Shown here: positions 10,381 to 22,790 of the stretch, piece after piece
How the letters are laid out: each line of letters starts with the position of its first letter
Position numbering within the stretch: the first letter of the stretch is position 1
Assembly (NCBI RefSeq): GCF_002078875.1
Contig: NC_034411.1
Location: 1,347,582-1,411,581, forward strand
Origin: Numida meleagris
Taxonomy: Eukaryota > Chordata > Aves > Galliformes > Numididae
DNA length: 64,000 nucleotides
Direction of reading: 5' to 3'
Notes under the pieces: generated by a model
Seen by the model: the letters and a program-made list of their open reading frames with translations, nothing else
Told to the model about the DNA's origin: nothing
Database searches by the model: none
Translations under genes and position numbers: made by a program

Positions 10381-13300
10381 GTGCTGTTGCTTTGCAAGCA
10401 AAATCCATGTCAGTGTTGCAATATCCTTCTTGCTCCGCTCTAAAAGTCTTTGAAGGGAAAACATGTGTTACTATGATTATTGATATTGTCTGTTTGAACC
10501 ACATTAGCGTCTGCTCAGTAATCTCCCAACGCTGCTACATCTCAACAGCGCACTGTAACAAATTAAAGTGAAACTTAAATATATATTTGATAGGATCCCA
10601 GTTCTGGAATGCGTTTCAGCCCTGTTTTCATTATTCCTCGGTGTATACCTCGCTGAAAAGCGTTATTAGACAAATGTAGTCGGAACTGTTGCATTTACGT
10701 GCCACACATCAGCACTTGCTTGTTTCCTTTCTTATTAACAATGCGATGTGCACTGAAACCTGGTTGCATCTGAAAAGGTGAAAACAGGTATCAAAAGCAA
10801 ATGAAGGATTTCGTAGAAGAGTACTGGAGCATATCTTGTGAAGTATCCCTTCGCAGAGCAGATCTACAGAAGCCGGACCCAGGCACATATTTCCAAATGA
10901 AGCCCCATGGCACGCTGAGGCTGCTTTTTGTGACCTAATGGTGATTTTAAATGGATGGATTTAACTAGAGAGGTTTTCTTGCACATGACCTTTAAAAGAG
11001 AAAAAGAACAATGTTAGCATTCCACCCAAACCCTGTAGTCTGTCACTTTGTATACCATATCATTACTAGCAAAATTTAAAGGAAAACTGCACCCATTTCG
11101 CTCAGCCCAGCAATAGGAAAGTTCACAGGCTAAGAAGCACTTGTCACCATTTTTTAAATTACAATTGGCATTCCCGAGGAGGCAGCCATTTTACTGAAAT
11201 ATGATCCATCTATTCTCCCTGTACCGGGCTGGTCAGCCAGCCAGTAGGATTCTGAATCTGTCACGGGCTGTGGTGGGGAAGTGCCACCTGGATTGTAAAA
11301 CCATGCAATTGGCCAGAGATGCTGCTCTCCCTTCATGGTGTGCAGGGTGGCATGTGGATAATGACACGTGTTTCCTCCTTTGGAAGAAACCGAGCTGTTG
11401 CAGGGTGAGTTTAGACGATCTCATGAGAAGTTCGGTATGCTAGGGCCTTTTCACAACTGAGCTTTTGTGTTTCTGAGTGCCCCCTTTGGTTGAAATCTTG
11501 TAATACCTTGGACCGACTGGTTAAGAAAGTAGATTTTCACCTGGAAAGAAGTCATAAGCCAACATAGCAATATTTGTGGGAGTTGCTGAAAGAGCAACCT
11601 TGTGCACCGACTTCATCTCTACGGCCTGCTAATTTGCAGCAATCCTGCTGGACACGCATTTATGAAGGCCAACTTTTTGCTTCTAACTTCCTACTTTTTT
11701 AGTTTACGTTGTTGCATGTGTGGACTCTAAGTAAATCAGAGCTGTGTGCTGTTCAAAATTACAAAATACAGATCTGACTCTTCCTGGTGGAACTCACGGT
11801 CTAAGTGAACAAGTCAGAGAAAAAGTTCCAAAGGAACACCATGCATTAAATGAGCAATGGTTGGAAAAGCCCATTGTCCTGAAGACCACGAAATGAATGA
11901 TATGCAGGTTAAATAACTCGTGTCACATGAGTTGCCTGGCTTTGATGTGCTGTTCATGGCTTGTGTTGTGCAGAAGATCAGAATGCTGCACCTTGACCTT
12001 GTGGAGTTCACTGCAGTTCATCTTTAGTCCCACGTTCAGCAAATTGCTAAAAAAGGGAGCAAGTGTGTAGCTCACCCTGACTAGGGCTGTACCCGCTGGG
12101 AAGAGGTGTGACCTCATGGACAGCTGACATGGAAGAAAGAATATCAGACTGTGGATACCATTTGGAAACCCAAGAACACCACCACCTTGACATAAATCCA
12201 CATAAGCCAGAGGTAGGCTTTGAACAGATCTGCTATAAAGTGTGCTCATAAAAATGAAGGCCAGTGTCCACAGTTGTGTATTGGTTTGAACCTCTTTAAG
12301 TGCTTTTAGGATTTCCACTTCTAGAAATGGGCTGAATCATGAAAACTAAAGTGATGTATTATCAAGCTGGTATCACTGATTGTTGGTTTGACATCATCTG
12401 CACTGCTGGCATCAAGGAGGCTTAGTGCAAAAGACAGGGTATTCGAGTTTATCAGTTGCTCAGTATTGCTTTAAAGATCTACATAAATTGTGTGTAATTA
12501 GCTAGTAATTCATCTGTGCTGAATTGTGCTAACACCATTAAGGACAATGAATGCTGGCTGATTCCCGTTGCTGAGGTTCTTGCCCTTGTTTCTTGCCTTT
12601 CACAGGCTACACCTTCTCCAAGCTATCTGGGCACCAGTTTCTGGTTCTGCCTTTGATCTAATGCAGATATTTTCAAAGAAGCACGTTGCCATCACTAGAT
12701 CTAGAGATCTTGACCGTAATTAGACACATTGAAAAGTATTCTGAAACGAGCATTTGCAGGCAGTTTTTCAGGCAAACTTTTAGACTGTGGAGCTGAGCAA
12801 AACGGGTATCATTTTTCTTTAAAGAAAATATTTTACTCCTGAAATCATGAATTCTTTGGAATAATAGGCAAACTGTCTTTGTTGTACATAAACGTCTTAT
12901 TTATGCATCTTCACTGTTGTGATAAATTAACTGGGCTTGTTTTATATTTCCCTACAGTTTACTTTAAATAATCCTTCACAGACTTTCACCACAAGACCAC
13001 ATAAGATTCCTTTTTTAATACCCAGAATGCTGAAATAGCATTTTGAGCACAGACTGTAATGCATAACAAGTGTATAATTTCTTATTGGGAATGCTGTGCA
13101 AAAACTTGTTTTCCTATCAGCCAGCCTAAATTTTTTGCTTAATTCACTAGAACCCCTGTGTGTCTACAGGGGTAATTTATAATTAGAGCTGCAGCAAGCA
13201 GCTTGCTGGAGAGGCATACGTTCACGGACAAGCCTGTTAGGCTTCGCTCCAGATCTGAGCCCCTACACGCCTCCATTTGGCCAACAGCCTCCAAGCTGGG

Positions 13301-13397
13301 CTCGCAGTTTAAGGAGGGATTTTTCTTGACTAATTTGAAAAAAAATGTAGCAAGCTCCCTGAGCTCCAGAACTCTTTGCAAATGAGCTAGGGAGAGC

Positions 13398-13398
<1 letters not shown>
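10381..13398. other. Unique DNA, no gene seen
   Basis: AT-rich to mixed composition. The longest frame (11923-12318, minus, 131 codons) is unrecognised. A consensus-like donor (AGG|GTGAGT) occurs near 11405, but the sequence upstream gives no convincing exon. No repeat family identified. Confidence 0.55.

Positions 13399-13430
<32 letters not shown>
13399..13430. repeat. (GT)16 dinucleotide microsatellite
   Basis: Sixteen perfect GT units (CA on the other strand). Alternating purine-pyrimidine DNA of this length can adopt Z-DNA and is usually length-polymorphic. Confidence 0.97.
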
Positions 13431-13433
<3 letters not shown>

Positions 13434-13514
13434 AAATGGTCCATCTGTATTAAGCAGGGTTTCTGCACGGTTTGGTGCAGGAGGTGGTGTCTTTTATTCT
13501 GCTAAGCATCGTGC

Positions 13515-13557
13515 ACATTTATGGTGCTACATAAATAATAGTAATACAGCAATAATC
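13515..13557 (+). repeat. MIR/L3-like 3' tail relic
   Basis: GGTGCTACATAAATAATAG followed by further TAA-rich units resembles the 'GGCGCTATATAAAT..TTATTATT' end of old CR1/L3 and MIR-type elements. Only the tail is recognisable. Confidence 0.4.
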
Positions 13558-14859
13558 TAAGCCATTCCATCAAGGTCTCACACTCCAAAGATTACCCCCA
13601 TGATTCTGATTTTTAAGACCAGCCCATCGAAAAAGAGAGGAGGGAAAGGAGGAAATAAGAAGCCAAATCCTGTGTTTGTGGCTGATTCAGCAGTTAAGGT
13701 GAACGTGGCTTTGCATGCTACGAAAACTTCGGCGTGCTCCCAAAAGAGCCTCCCGACATTGCTCCTGATTTCTCTTGTTTCTACCACAAAACCACAGAAA
13801 AAGAAGAGCGATGGGAGTGCAAAGGGAGAGAGAGAGGAATTAAAGAGCTGAGGCGCGTGAATTATGCCATTTTGTTGCTGCTCAACAAATAAGAGATCTT
13901 TATGTTTACATCCTAAGCGCCATAGTCTGCTGAAATTGGTGGGAAGCTTTTCAGTGATTTTGGATCGGACCAGCAGCTGTGAAGCCATCAGGCAATGCTA
14001 CTACCACAACTCTTCCCGCTGGTTACTTCCAAGGCAAAATTTTCCCCTACTGTTACTATTTGTTAAAAATAAATAGCTGTTTCCCTAGCTCACATTCTCT
14101 TTCCTATGTCCTCCATTTCTCCAGGAGTTTCAAACGCTCCCTGTGTCTTTCTGATGGATATAGAATCATCTCAGTTCTGCGTAGCATTTGTCTACTTCTT
14201 TAAAACACCAAATTATTTGCAGGCAAATCTATAAAATGGGAACTAAACATGTTCATGTAAATGCAATACAGAGTTGCAGCAATTTGAATATAAGAATTTT
14301 TGTCTCCTCTTCAACGTGCGGTTCATGTTGGGCTCAATGCATAGGCTTAGATTAAAGGATTTTCTATATGTTGAAGAGCTCAGAGATTTCAGAATTCTCA
14401 ATTTTGATTCAGGAGCCTCAGACGGTTTCCATCAATGCTCTTTATTCACCATCAAAAATGATTCTTATATTTGCAACTGGCAACAAGAAAAAAAAAAACT
14501 TTGATTCAAAATAATTGGTTGAGGTGCTTTCCGGGAGAATTAATGGAACAAGAGCTGCTTAACTTCTTGCACTTAAAAACACAAATAAGAGTATTGGACA
14601 GAAGTTGTCAGTAGGTGGTCTCTTAATATCTTACCAGTTTTGAAGTTATGAAAAGGAGCAAGACTTTTTGAAATCTAGAAAAGAAAGAAAGAAAAGCTAG
14701 AAACAGAGTGAAAGAGCAGAGTCGCAGCACCGGTGACCCGAGAAACCTCATTGCTCCACTTACACTGGCACAATGTCACGTTCTCAGTCACTCCATCACC
14801 AGCACGGGAAAAAAAAAAGCTTTTCCTTTCCTTTTAGTCAAAGGCAGTGGGTAAGCAGA
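13558..14859. other. Unique DNA, no gene seen
   Basis: Minus-strand frame 13578-13988 (136 codons) and plus-strand frame 13600-13851 overlap in antisense. Neither resembles a known protein. The rest is AT-rich with a few short purine runs near 14490, 14685 and 14810. Confidence 0.55.
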
Positions 14860-15215
14860 GCACGCGGTTCAGAGGGTCATTAAAAAGCATCAAAGGAGGC
14901 AGCCTCATGATGGTAATAAGATGGCTGCAAGGAAATAAAGTGGGCATTGATCTGCACTATCGAGTGTGACATTTTAACCGAAGCTAAAAGCCAAGAGCAG
15001 ATCTAGCCCTCTTATTCATCTGCCTGCCTGTTTTAGTAAATTGTCTTTTTTTTCCTCCAACCAGTGGCCTCAGAGGTCACTTCATATTAGCTGGCTTGTT
15101 AATACCGAGGCAATCAATACTTAATCAACAAGTAATGGGATTTTGCAGTCATCCTGTATGATCTTTCAATAAAGCCCCGAATCTATCTCAGCCCATTCAG
15201 AGCCTGACTAAAGGT
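14860..15215. promoter_or_regulatory. Candidate conserved regulatory element
   Basis: Unique sequence without useful frames. It is rich in transcription-factor-like words: AGGTCA half-site (about 15074), ATCAAT/AATCAA cores (15110-15130), GTTAATA, and two TAAT/ATTA cores. This block looks like a conserved non-coding element by texture only; no alignment was possible. Confidence 0.27.
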
Positions 15216-16398
15216 GCACGATTGCTGCAGAGCAGGGATTTGATGGTCTGATGCTCTTAGGCTGATCTGCATCTGATTAAGACACCATGCAGCCACTGTC
15301 CTTCACCCTTTTGTTCCTTTATCCCCGTATAATGTAGCATGGCAGACAAATTCGTCATCTTAGCTTTTAGATGCAACAGCAAAGGAATTAATATTTCCTT
15401 ACCGCAGGATGATCCGGCCTCTTGGTCATGATATGCAACCAAAAAAAACACCCGACAGCGCAGGGGGAGGGAAATTGCAGGAGAGACAGTGACAGGTTGC
15501 ATGTTTCGCCTTAGAAAATGAAGTTATAACAAATGGGTCCAAACCAGCCTTTTCTTCTCTACCCTCCTCATCCTCCTAACTGAGAAAGATGTGCCAGTGT
15601 GACAGACATCATCACCAGACGTGGCTACTTGAGAACTGCTGGTACCGAGGATCCACTGGGTCAGGGAAAGGGAACAAAAAGCAAAACTGTCAGGCTTCTC
15701 CAAACATCCATCTCGTCAGATGTCGAAGTACCTTGTGGACAAGGCTTGAGGATAGCGCTGCTTTAAGCTCAAAGATCCCTTCTTTTGCCATTGTTCCCAG
15801 AAACTGTGCTAGTCCAGTACAAGGAGGAATCCTCAACAGATCCAGGTAGGAAATAGCCTGCAATATTTGCCCTCCAAAAGCAGCAACAAAGGCCAGAAAG
15901 AACAACAGTAGAACTGAATATCACAAGCTGATTCCTGTCCCTTGAGCTGCAGTTGCCATAAAGGCTGTGGTATACTAGGTTTATCACGATTGTTATGATA
16001 AATAGAATACATTTTTACAGGCTTTTGTATGTGGCCCATACACACACGTGCATTCCTATAGCATCTCAGAACTTTGCAGTCTGTGCCATGAGTTTGTATC
16101 AGTGTGAATGCTATCAAAAGGTGTCAGTGGCTCTGTTTGGAGGAAATCTATGTTCTTCTCAGTTGGCTTCTGAGTCTTTAGAAAAGGAAGATACAGCACA
16201 TCTTTGAAACCTTGCTGCTCTCTGCATCACCCACTTTTTTTCCAATTAAGACCACGCTTAGCCACATCACATAAGCACCAAGTTGGCATGGCGGGATGTG
16301 CAAGGAGGGCTAAGAGTTAGTGGGGCAAAGAAAAGCAAACATAATTGCAAGAACAAAAACAAGAGAACAAGTGAGTAAAATAGGAATAAGGGAATATT

Positions 16399-16413
16399 AA
16401 AAAAAAAAAAAAA
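16399..16413. repeat. Poly(A) run, A15
   Basis: Fifteen consecutive A's in unique sequence; no retroposon body is recognisable upstream. Confidence 0.9.
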
Positions 16414-19271
16414 GATGATTGCAGACATAATTCAGCTTCGAGGGGGCACCTGCTCTCTCAGTGTCAGGAATGACACAGGGCTGCTGCTGGCGGGGCTGTG
16501 CCAGTTGGGAGGACTGCCACTCTGGGTACTGTGTGAACCCGGTGTTTGTGGTTTTTGTTTGCTGCCATTATTGGCAGAAGGGCAACACTCTGGAGGCATG
16601 TGTATGAAAACATGCTGATCTGAGTCACTTTGTGTTTTATTTCATGGATACAAATTTCTGGAAACTGAGCCCATACTTCCCATTTCCCACTCTCCCCAGG
16701 GGCTGGGGTGTTCACACTGCTTCCAGCAATGGCCTTTTTTAACAATTAAAAATTAAAAAAATTAAAATTAACAATTCCAAGTTGCCATTTTCTACCAACT
16801 TGTTGCACTTCTTCTGTCTGCACCACCTGAGCATGCAGTGTGCCTGCTCTGCGCTGATGATGCGGGTAGCAAGAGTGGGATGGGGGGTTCTGAGCCAGAA
16901 CCCTTGAGAACAGCACCAGAGGGAGCAGTGCCAGAGGGGGGACATCCTGGGCACCTTGTGGCACCATGTGAATGCCACCCCACAGGTTCTCTCAGAGTGC
17001 TCAGGATGCATGCTGGTTCCGCTCAGACACAGCCTGCTTCAAAGCACACTGAGAAGATGCTCTTAAATGACTTTCCAGAGCTTTGGTTGGTCCTGCTAGC
17101 AAAGTTAGCTTACAGGCTCGTGTCCTTTCCTCTGATACAGGAGGCACAATGGTATGGCTCACACCTTTGCTCTCTGTGAGATCCTCTTTGCTGTTGCCAG
17201 AGGCTGGGATCTGCACAAAGGCAGGCAGGGAGGATATGGCCCCTCACTCAGACTGGGACAACTGGTGGCATTGCTGAGGTTGGGTGCTGCTGTGCCATCT
17301 ATAATCATCTGCCATGCAGAGAGTGCTTCACATGGTGGGTTCATCCCTGCGCTGACCAGGACTCAGTGTCCCCCAGGCACTAAATGTGTTTGCTGTGGCC
17401 ATGGTCACCTCAGGACAGATTATTTTTTGCTGCAAATGCATGCCAGAAATGATGCGTCCCTGCCTGATGGCTGAGTGCTGCTGCTCTTCCCATTTGTTTG
17501 AGTGAGCGCTGCAAACAGGAGGACATCACTTTCATGCCTACAAAAAAAGACTGGCTCCACTCAGGCCAGTGTGTGAGCAGTGATGGAGTGGTATTGGGCA
17601 AAAAGCAGCATTGGCTCACACATCAGTCCAATCCTTTAATCAGGATGAATTGAACTCTAATCTACTTCTTGGCAATGAGCAAATAGGCAGCCTCGGATAT
17701 GGGATGCTATTCTGTTTCATGGATATATGTGTTTGTGCAGAGTATGGGGGCATGGATTAAAATTAGAACTGTGTGAGCCCTGTAGGATTGCATTCATGGT
17801 GAGGTCTGCAGATGAATCTGAGTCGCCTGATTTACAGAGATTGGAAGCAAACCAAGCCTCGTAGACTTGTTTTAAGGGTGGTGTGTGCTGTGGGGATGGG
17901 ATCTTCATCTGTACATGTTCACTTGCACTCTTCCCAAGCTAACCTTCCCTAGATAAGGCAGGAAGATCTTAGGGATTCCTGGTGAACAGCAGGACAGAAA
18001 GGAGCAAACCCAGGTGTCTTCACCGGTTGTGCTAAGCAATGCTGAGTTTCATGAGATATATTTCTTCCAAGTCTTCCATTAAAAAAGAGTCTCCAAGTAA
18101 TGGTTTGCTTGTTCTTCTCAACTGTTAGAATTGTTTATCTTCCACTGGTGTTTCCTGGCTTGATTTTAGGGCACAGATTAGTTCTTACCTCCATAGAACA
18201 TTGCTAGAGAGACCCAAGGAAACCATTAGGTCTCTTATTCTCCTATTCCTGTGGGAGAACTGGGAAGACAACTGGCGGATGTCTTTTCTTGGAGCTTCTG
18301 TTTTGCAGTGTTTGTCTCAGCTGGGGCTCATCGCTGCTCTGAAGTGGGCACTGGGATGTGGCTCACCTGCTGATGGGAAAACAGTCAGTCAGGGAAGAAC
18401 CATGTGGCTTAATATGTAGTGTACCTTGAGAACTGAAAAACTCCTAGCCACAGTGCTTATTGTGGCCTGCTAAGAGCTCCAGAAATCATTCTTTACCTTG
18501 CATGGGAAGATAGGTCTGGTAGCTCTTAAATGGTTATGACAAAGCGAAGAATGTCTTTATTTGGCTAAACATCAAACATTTAAACCCCATGCAGTGCTAT
18601 GTTGTAATTAATTACTGTGGGTCAGGATTTTTGCGAGAGCTAGGTCCATTTTTCTGAAAAGTTGGGCCTTTTTCACAGAGCATCCGCTCAGGCTTTGAAG
18701 CAGTAACTGAACAGTCTTAAGAGCAGTGTCTTCAGGGCCTAAAGTAACCCTTGTCGAGAAGATGGCAATCAGTAACCCTTGTATGCATCTTTCCTCTGTG
18801 CTGGAGCTCTCTGCTGCCAGAATCAATAGCAGCTGTAATGGCCCAACGCACAGATGACACACCTAGCAGCAAGACGTGCCCATCGGTGTGCTGGGACATG
18901 CTGCGGGGGCTGCCACGTTACGCCTGGCTGCAAGGAAAGCTAGGAGTTAAATGACACAGGAGGACAAATAAAGCGTGATGCCTCAGCAGATGCCTGCCAG
19001 GGGCAGGTCTTCTTCAAGGCCCCCGTTACTGTTGTCAGTACCTCTTCATCCTGCTGAGCCCTGATGTTCCCTTCCATGGGGATGGAGAAGTTCCCCAGGC
19101 AGTCCCAAGTGGAGCGAGCCCTGCTGTGCTCCAGCCACCTAACTCACAGTGCTGCAGCAGGGCTGGGGGAGCTGCAGGTGGACCCTTCAATCTCCTGCCA
19201 GCAGTATAATCCCTGCAGTACGGCTGCGGGAGGAATATTGCTCATATTGTACAGCGCTGGAGCCCCAGAGC

Positions 19272-19289
19272 AAAAAAAAAAAAAAAAAA
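19272..19289. repeat. Poly(A) run, A18
   Basis: Eighteen A's followed by an A/G-rich stretch. Frames crossing it encode artefactual lysine runs. Confidence 0.9.
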
Positions 19290-19799
19290 GAAGAAAGGTG
19301 CTGTCTAAAAGTTGTCATTGTTCACCAGTTCTGCATCATTAGTGGGTTTGGGGCTGAATGTCTCCCTTCTGCTGGGCAGGCGGCTATTTGCAGCTTAATT
19401 AACTGTACTTTAGCGCTGCAGGTTTAACTCAGAGGATTAGCAATTGCTCTGGACAGTGTTGCCGTTAGCAGGGGGGTTTGAACTCTGAATGGGAAAGATC
19501 AACAAAGTGTCTCATATGCATTTTGTAAGCGATGACAGACTACAGCGAGCTACCAGGAGGCTATATTAGGTAGAAATCCTACGTGTAGCTGGAATGGGAT
19601 AAGGGGAAAAACAGAGATAGGGAAGAATACGTGTCTATTTTTGTCCATCAGCCAGAAACCTATTGGTCAGTTTATTACAGGGGGTGTCTGGAAAGGTCAG
19701 GGGCTTGGTGAGCTGCGCTGTGAAACATGCCTGGACTGAACTGAAACACTAATTCCTGTGTAAGCTAGGCAATCTCACAACTCTCAGCTGTGAGTTGCA

Positions 19800-20190
19800 G
19801 CACGGACGCCGGCTATCCTATGCATGTGTTACAGGCATGTTGATACTAGTCGGTTGTGACACCTTTTGCCCGTTCCCCAAACAGCCTTGTTTTCTGCCGC
19901 GTCGTTTCTTTTCTGCTGGATTTCAGTGGATTTCACTTCAGCGTGCGCTCCCCGCGCATACAGCTGGCGACTGGAGCTTGTTCGCAGGCTGACCCCACTG
20001 CACGGAGACGGGACAACGGCAGTGCAACCTGCATTGCTCACATTCCAGCCTTCACGGAGCTGTCATCAGCATGCCTGGAAAATTAATGTCATTACGCTGT
20101 CGCTCGAGGCTTGGCATGGCTGCTGCTTGCCTGCGTGGGAGAGGAAGCCGCGGTGGGAAGTGAAGGTTGTGGCTCACAGCTGCAAGGCAG
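19800..20190. promoter_or_regulatory. CpG-rich patch, possible regulatory element
   Basis: By hand count roughly two dozen CpGs lie within about 390 bp, including CGCG and GCGTGCGC words, in a region otherwise depleted of CpG. Overlapping frames (115 codons plus at 19866-20213, 113 minus at 20052-20393) are unrecognised. It may be a small CpG island, an enhancer, or just a GC-rich patch; no TATA box or clear start site was seen. Confidence 0.3.
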
Positions 20191-22114
20191 GGACGGGCAC
20201 TGCTGAGAACTGATAGGTGTTGGTTTTCAGGGGTTTTGTAACACAAAGTCCACCCTCCCTGCTCCATACTGGAAGTTTTTGTAAACTGTGGCACTATCTT
20301 GTAGTCATTACCGAAGTCCGTGCTAACTGGGCGCGGATGGGGTCCATGTTGTTCAATGCAGTTTTGTGATGTGGTCCAATTTCCACTGGGCATTATCTTG
20401 AAAAGAAGGATGAGGATGCAGCAGTCTTTCTCTCCTCTGGATTTAAATATATCTCAACCACCGTACTCCCATGTGTGGTTTTTTTTTTAGGACTTCCTGA
20501 CGTGAGAAAAATTCATAATTTTAAAACTGGTGAATGGAGTCATGAGTATATTTCTTGTCCTTGACAGCAGCGGCACTCAGCTAACTGAGTAACTGTTTAA
20601 ATGTGCGAGGGTACTGAAAGCCCTCACATCAGTCTTCAGAGCAGCTTTGGAAGAGGGCATCTATTTGCAGGCAAGTGGGAAAACCACAGAAGAGCCAAGA
20701 AGCAGGAGAGAAGGGAAAGGGACATCACTGCCTCTTCTTGAACAACTGGACCAAGGCAGTGCACTGCTGCCTCTTCTACCCAAAAATACTATGAGGAGCC
20801 ACAGAGGAACCTGCTTCCTCTGAAATGGGGACCAGGTGTCAGAGATCTGTATGGGGCAGCAGAGCCTCTCTCAGATCAGCCCCACAGAGAGGTCCCTGCC
20901 CAGCACTGGAAGTTGGCTCTCTGAGCATCTCTTGTACCTGCCCATTTCCAGATGTCAAGCGAGTGGTGTCTTCACTTAGAGCTCAACATTTCTTTCCCAG
21001 AGCAGCGGTGAAATTTTAAAGAATGCAACTTATTTTGAGTTTTCTCCATCTTTTACCCACTTTGATTTAAGCTGGCCCTGAAAGCGCTTGAAATGTGTAG
21101 AGAGCACTGTATGGCTTCCACAGCAAGCCTTGTCCTGCAACATCAGCAAGTAACAGAACCTTGCCTAGTTGATACAGGGAACTATCAGGGCTGTCTGGAT
21201 AAGTTGAGACAAGTATTCAGCAATGATCAGAACTTCAAAATGGCAAGATCTCCTAGCCCGGCACCTGTGTGATGAAGAAACTTAGAAGTCTGTACAAAAC
21301 CTGTAAGAAGTTGATTAATATCACCACACAATAGCTGCATATAAGCTGTTAGCCAACACGCAGCCTCTCTGTGTTGTTTGTTATGCTGTTTGTTCATTTG
21401 TGTCGCGAATATCCAGAGCCATCAGACCAAATTCCAGACTCTTCATCTTCCTTTTAAGTGTAAAGTCCCATTCCATATAAATGTGAGTTCAACAATGAGC
21501 GAAAAATAAAGAGAAGAGATTGAGATGCACTGAAAAACACAAGTGAAAGCAGACTCTGCTCTTGTACCTATTGCATATACATGCAGATGAGCTCCATCCA
21601 CGCGTGCTGCCCAGCAAGATGGCTCTTTGGCCTTAGCACAGTAGCGCTGCACACAGAAGTAACAAAACAACAGACGTGATGGGCTGACCTCTGTTGAACA
21701 ACTGCTTGTTTGACTGCTTTGGCTAATATCCCAGTAAGTCACACATGTGTAGGTGCTCTCTCTCTTGTTGCTTTTTTCCATGCTAGCCATGCAGGACTTG
21801 CTGAAGACGAAAACAAATCACTTCCCTAATAAACAACAGAAGGGCCCGGTGCTGGAGGGGAAGGCTCTGCAGGGGGAGCGGATGGGGCACTGCTCGGAGC
21901 AGATCAGGTGTGTTCTCTGCAGGACCCAGGGAGCTTCTAGCGGAACAGGAAGAGACAGCGCGTCGGTGCCAGGAGCAGTGCTGGCCGGCAGCGCTGCCGA
22001 GGTGCCAGCAGCCTGGCGAGCTCTGCAAGCTCAGGTGTCTGCAGGCATGCACGTGGCAGCTCTTGTTATCTCACCGTGGTGCACCCCATGCGTTTCGCCC
22101 TTTGTTTTGCTCTC
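20191..22114. other. Unique DNA, no gene seen
   Basis: GC-rich patches occur at about 20640-20990 and 21840-22070. A 186-codon plus frame (21753-22313) runs through the A19T13 palindrome, giving a K-run followed by an F-run, which argues strongly against it being a real protein. Confidence 0.55.
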
Positions 22115-22146
22115 AAAAAAAAAAAAAAAAAAATTTTTTTTTTTTT
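22115..22146. repeat. A19T13 homopolymer junction (perfect palindrome)
   Basis: Nineteen A's run directly into thirteen T's, so the central 26 bases form a perfect AT palindrome. Such DNA can extrude a cruciform or be very rigid and nucleosome-poor. No known element is recognisable around it. Confidence 0.93.
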
Positions 22147-22480
22147 CAAAATTCAGGGCAAAACCATACAAGGGATCTGTGAAAAAAATAATGGTTTGTT
22201 TGTGTGCTGCTCCACCTTGCTGCTTTGGTGACTGGGGACAGAGTGTGGTATCTCCTCATTGTTATTTGTTTAACCCCGAGTCATTTCTTGAGGTCCCGTT
22301 TTATTTTAGATAGCTTCTCCTTGAGTGTCTCTCCATCAGAATGTCTGGAGAAGCACTTAATGCTTGCACTGGAAGTCCTTTATTCAATTTTTGATCAATG
22401 ACAGATCAGGAGCTACCGTTCTTGGCCTGAGATTGCTGAGAAATGTGGAAGGGGCCAAACAGAGCATGTCTGTGTTTACG

Positions 22481-22790
22481 TTCCGGGGAAGAGGCCCATC
22501 TGGACTGGCTCTGCCTCGCGCCTCGCTCTTCAGCGATCCGTTTGCAAAATGACAACTTTCCCTCACAATGACAGTCGCTCCTGAAGCAAGCGGTCATGCT
22601 TAGCAGTCCCCGCCTGATTGCCAATATTTACCTTGCTTTATTACAGGACTGTAAACTTCGGTTGGCTATCGGAGCCAGTTGATGACTCTGACAATTTGGA
22701 ATCTGAAGGGCTCTCGTGAAATTAAACACCGGCTTTGCGTGCCGTCCAAGCCTCTGGATGGGCAAGTGAAAATAAATGTTCGAAAGGCTG
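22481..22790. promoter_or_regulatory. CpG-retaining unique block, candidate regulatory element
   Basis: About 17 CpGs by hand count in roughly 310 bp of unique DNA, including TCGCG, TCGG and TTCGAAA words, plus a CCAAT word near 22621. CpG density this high in an otherwise depleted, repeat-free stretch suggests hypomethylation or selective constraint. Frames here are short (60-72 codons) and unrecognised. Confidence 0.3.

Larger units (their letters stand above)
15216..19799. other. Unique DNA with GC-moderate stretches, no gene seen
   Basis: The stretch 16440-17400 is GC-moderate and carries many short overlapping frames on both strands (up to 113 codons), the pattern expected of stop-poor composition. 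None is recognisable. Two poly(A) runs are listed separately. I found no repeat family, tRNA-like box or microRNA hairpin that I know. Confidence 0.55.

Noticed and set aside
21193..21222. Possible mariner-type terminal sequence (GGGCTGTCTGGATAAGT)
   Set aside because: Only a short resemblance to the mariner end I remember from chicken; no matching inverted end or transposase nearby.
21753..22313. 186-codon plus-strand frame
   Set aside because: Runs through the A19T13 palindrome (K-run then F-run), has no recognisable domain, and its length is near chance expectation for 64 kb.
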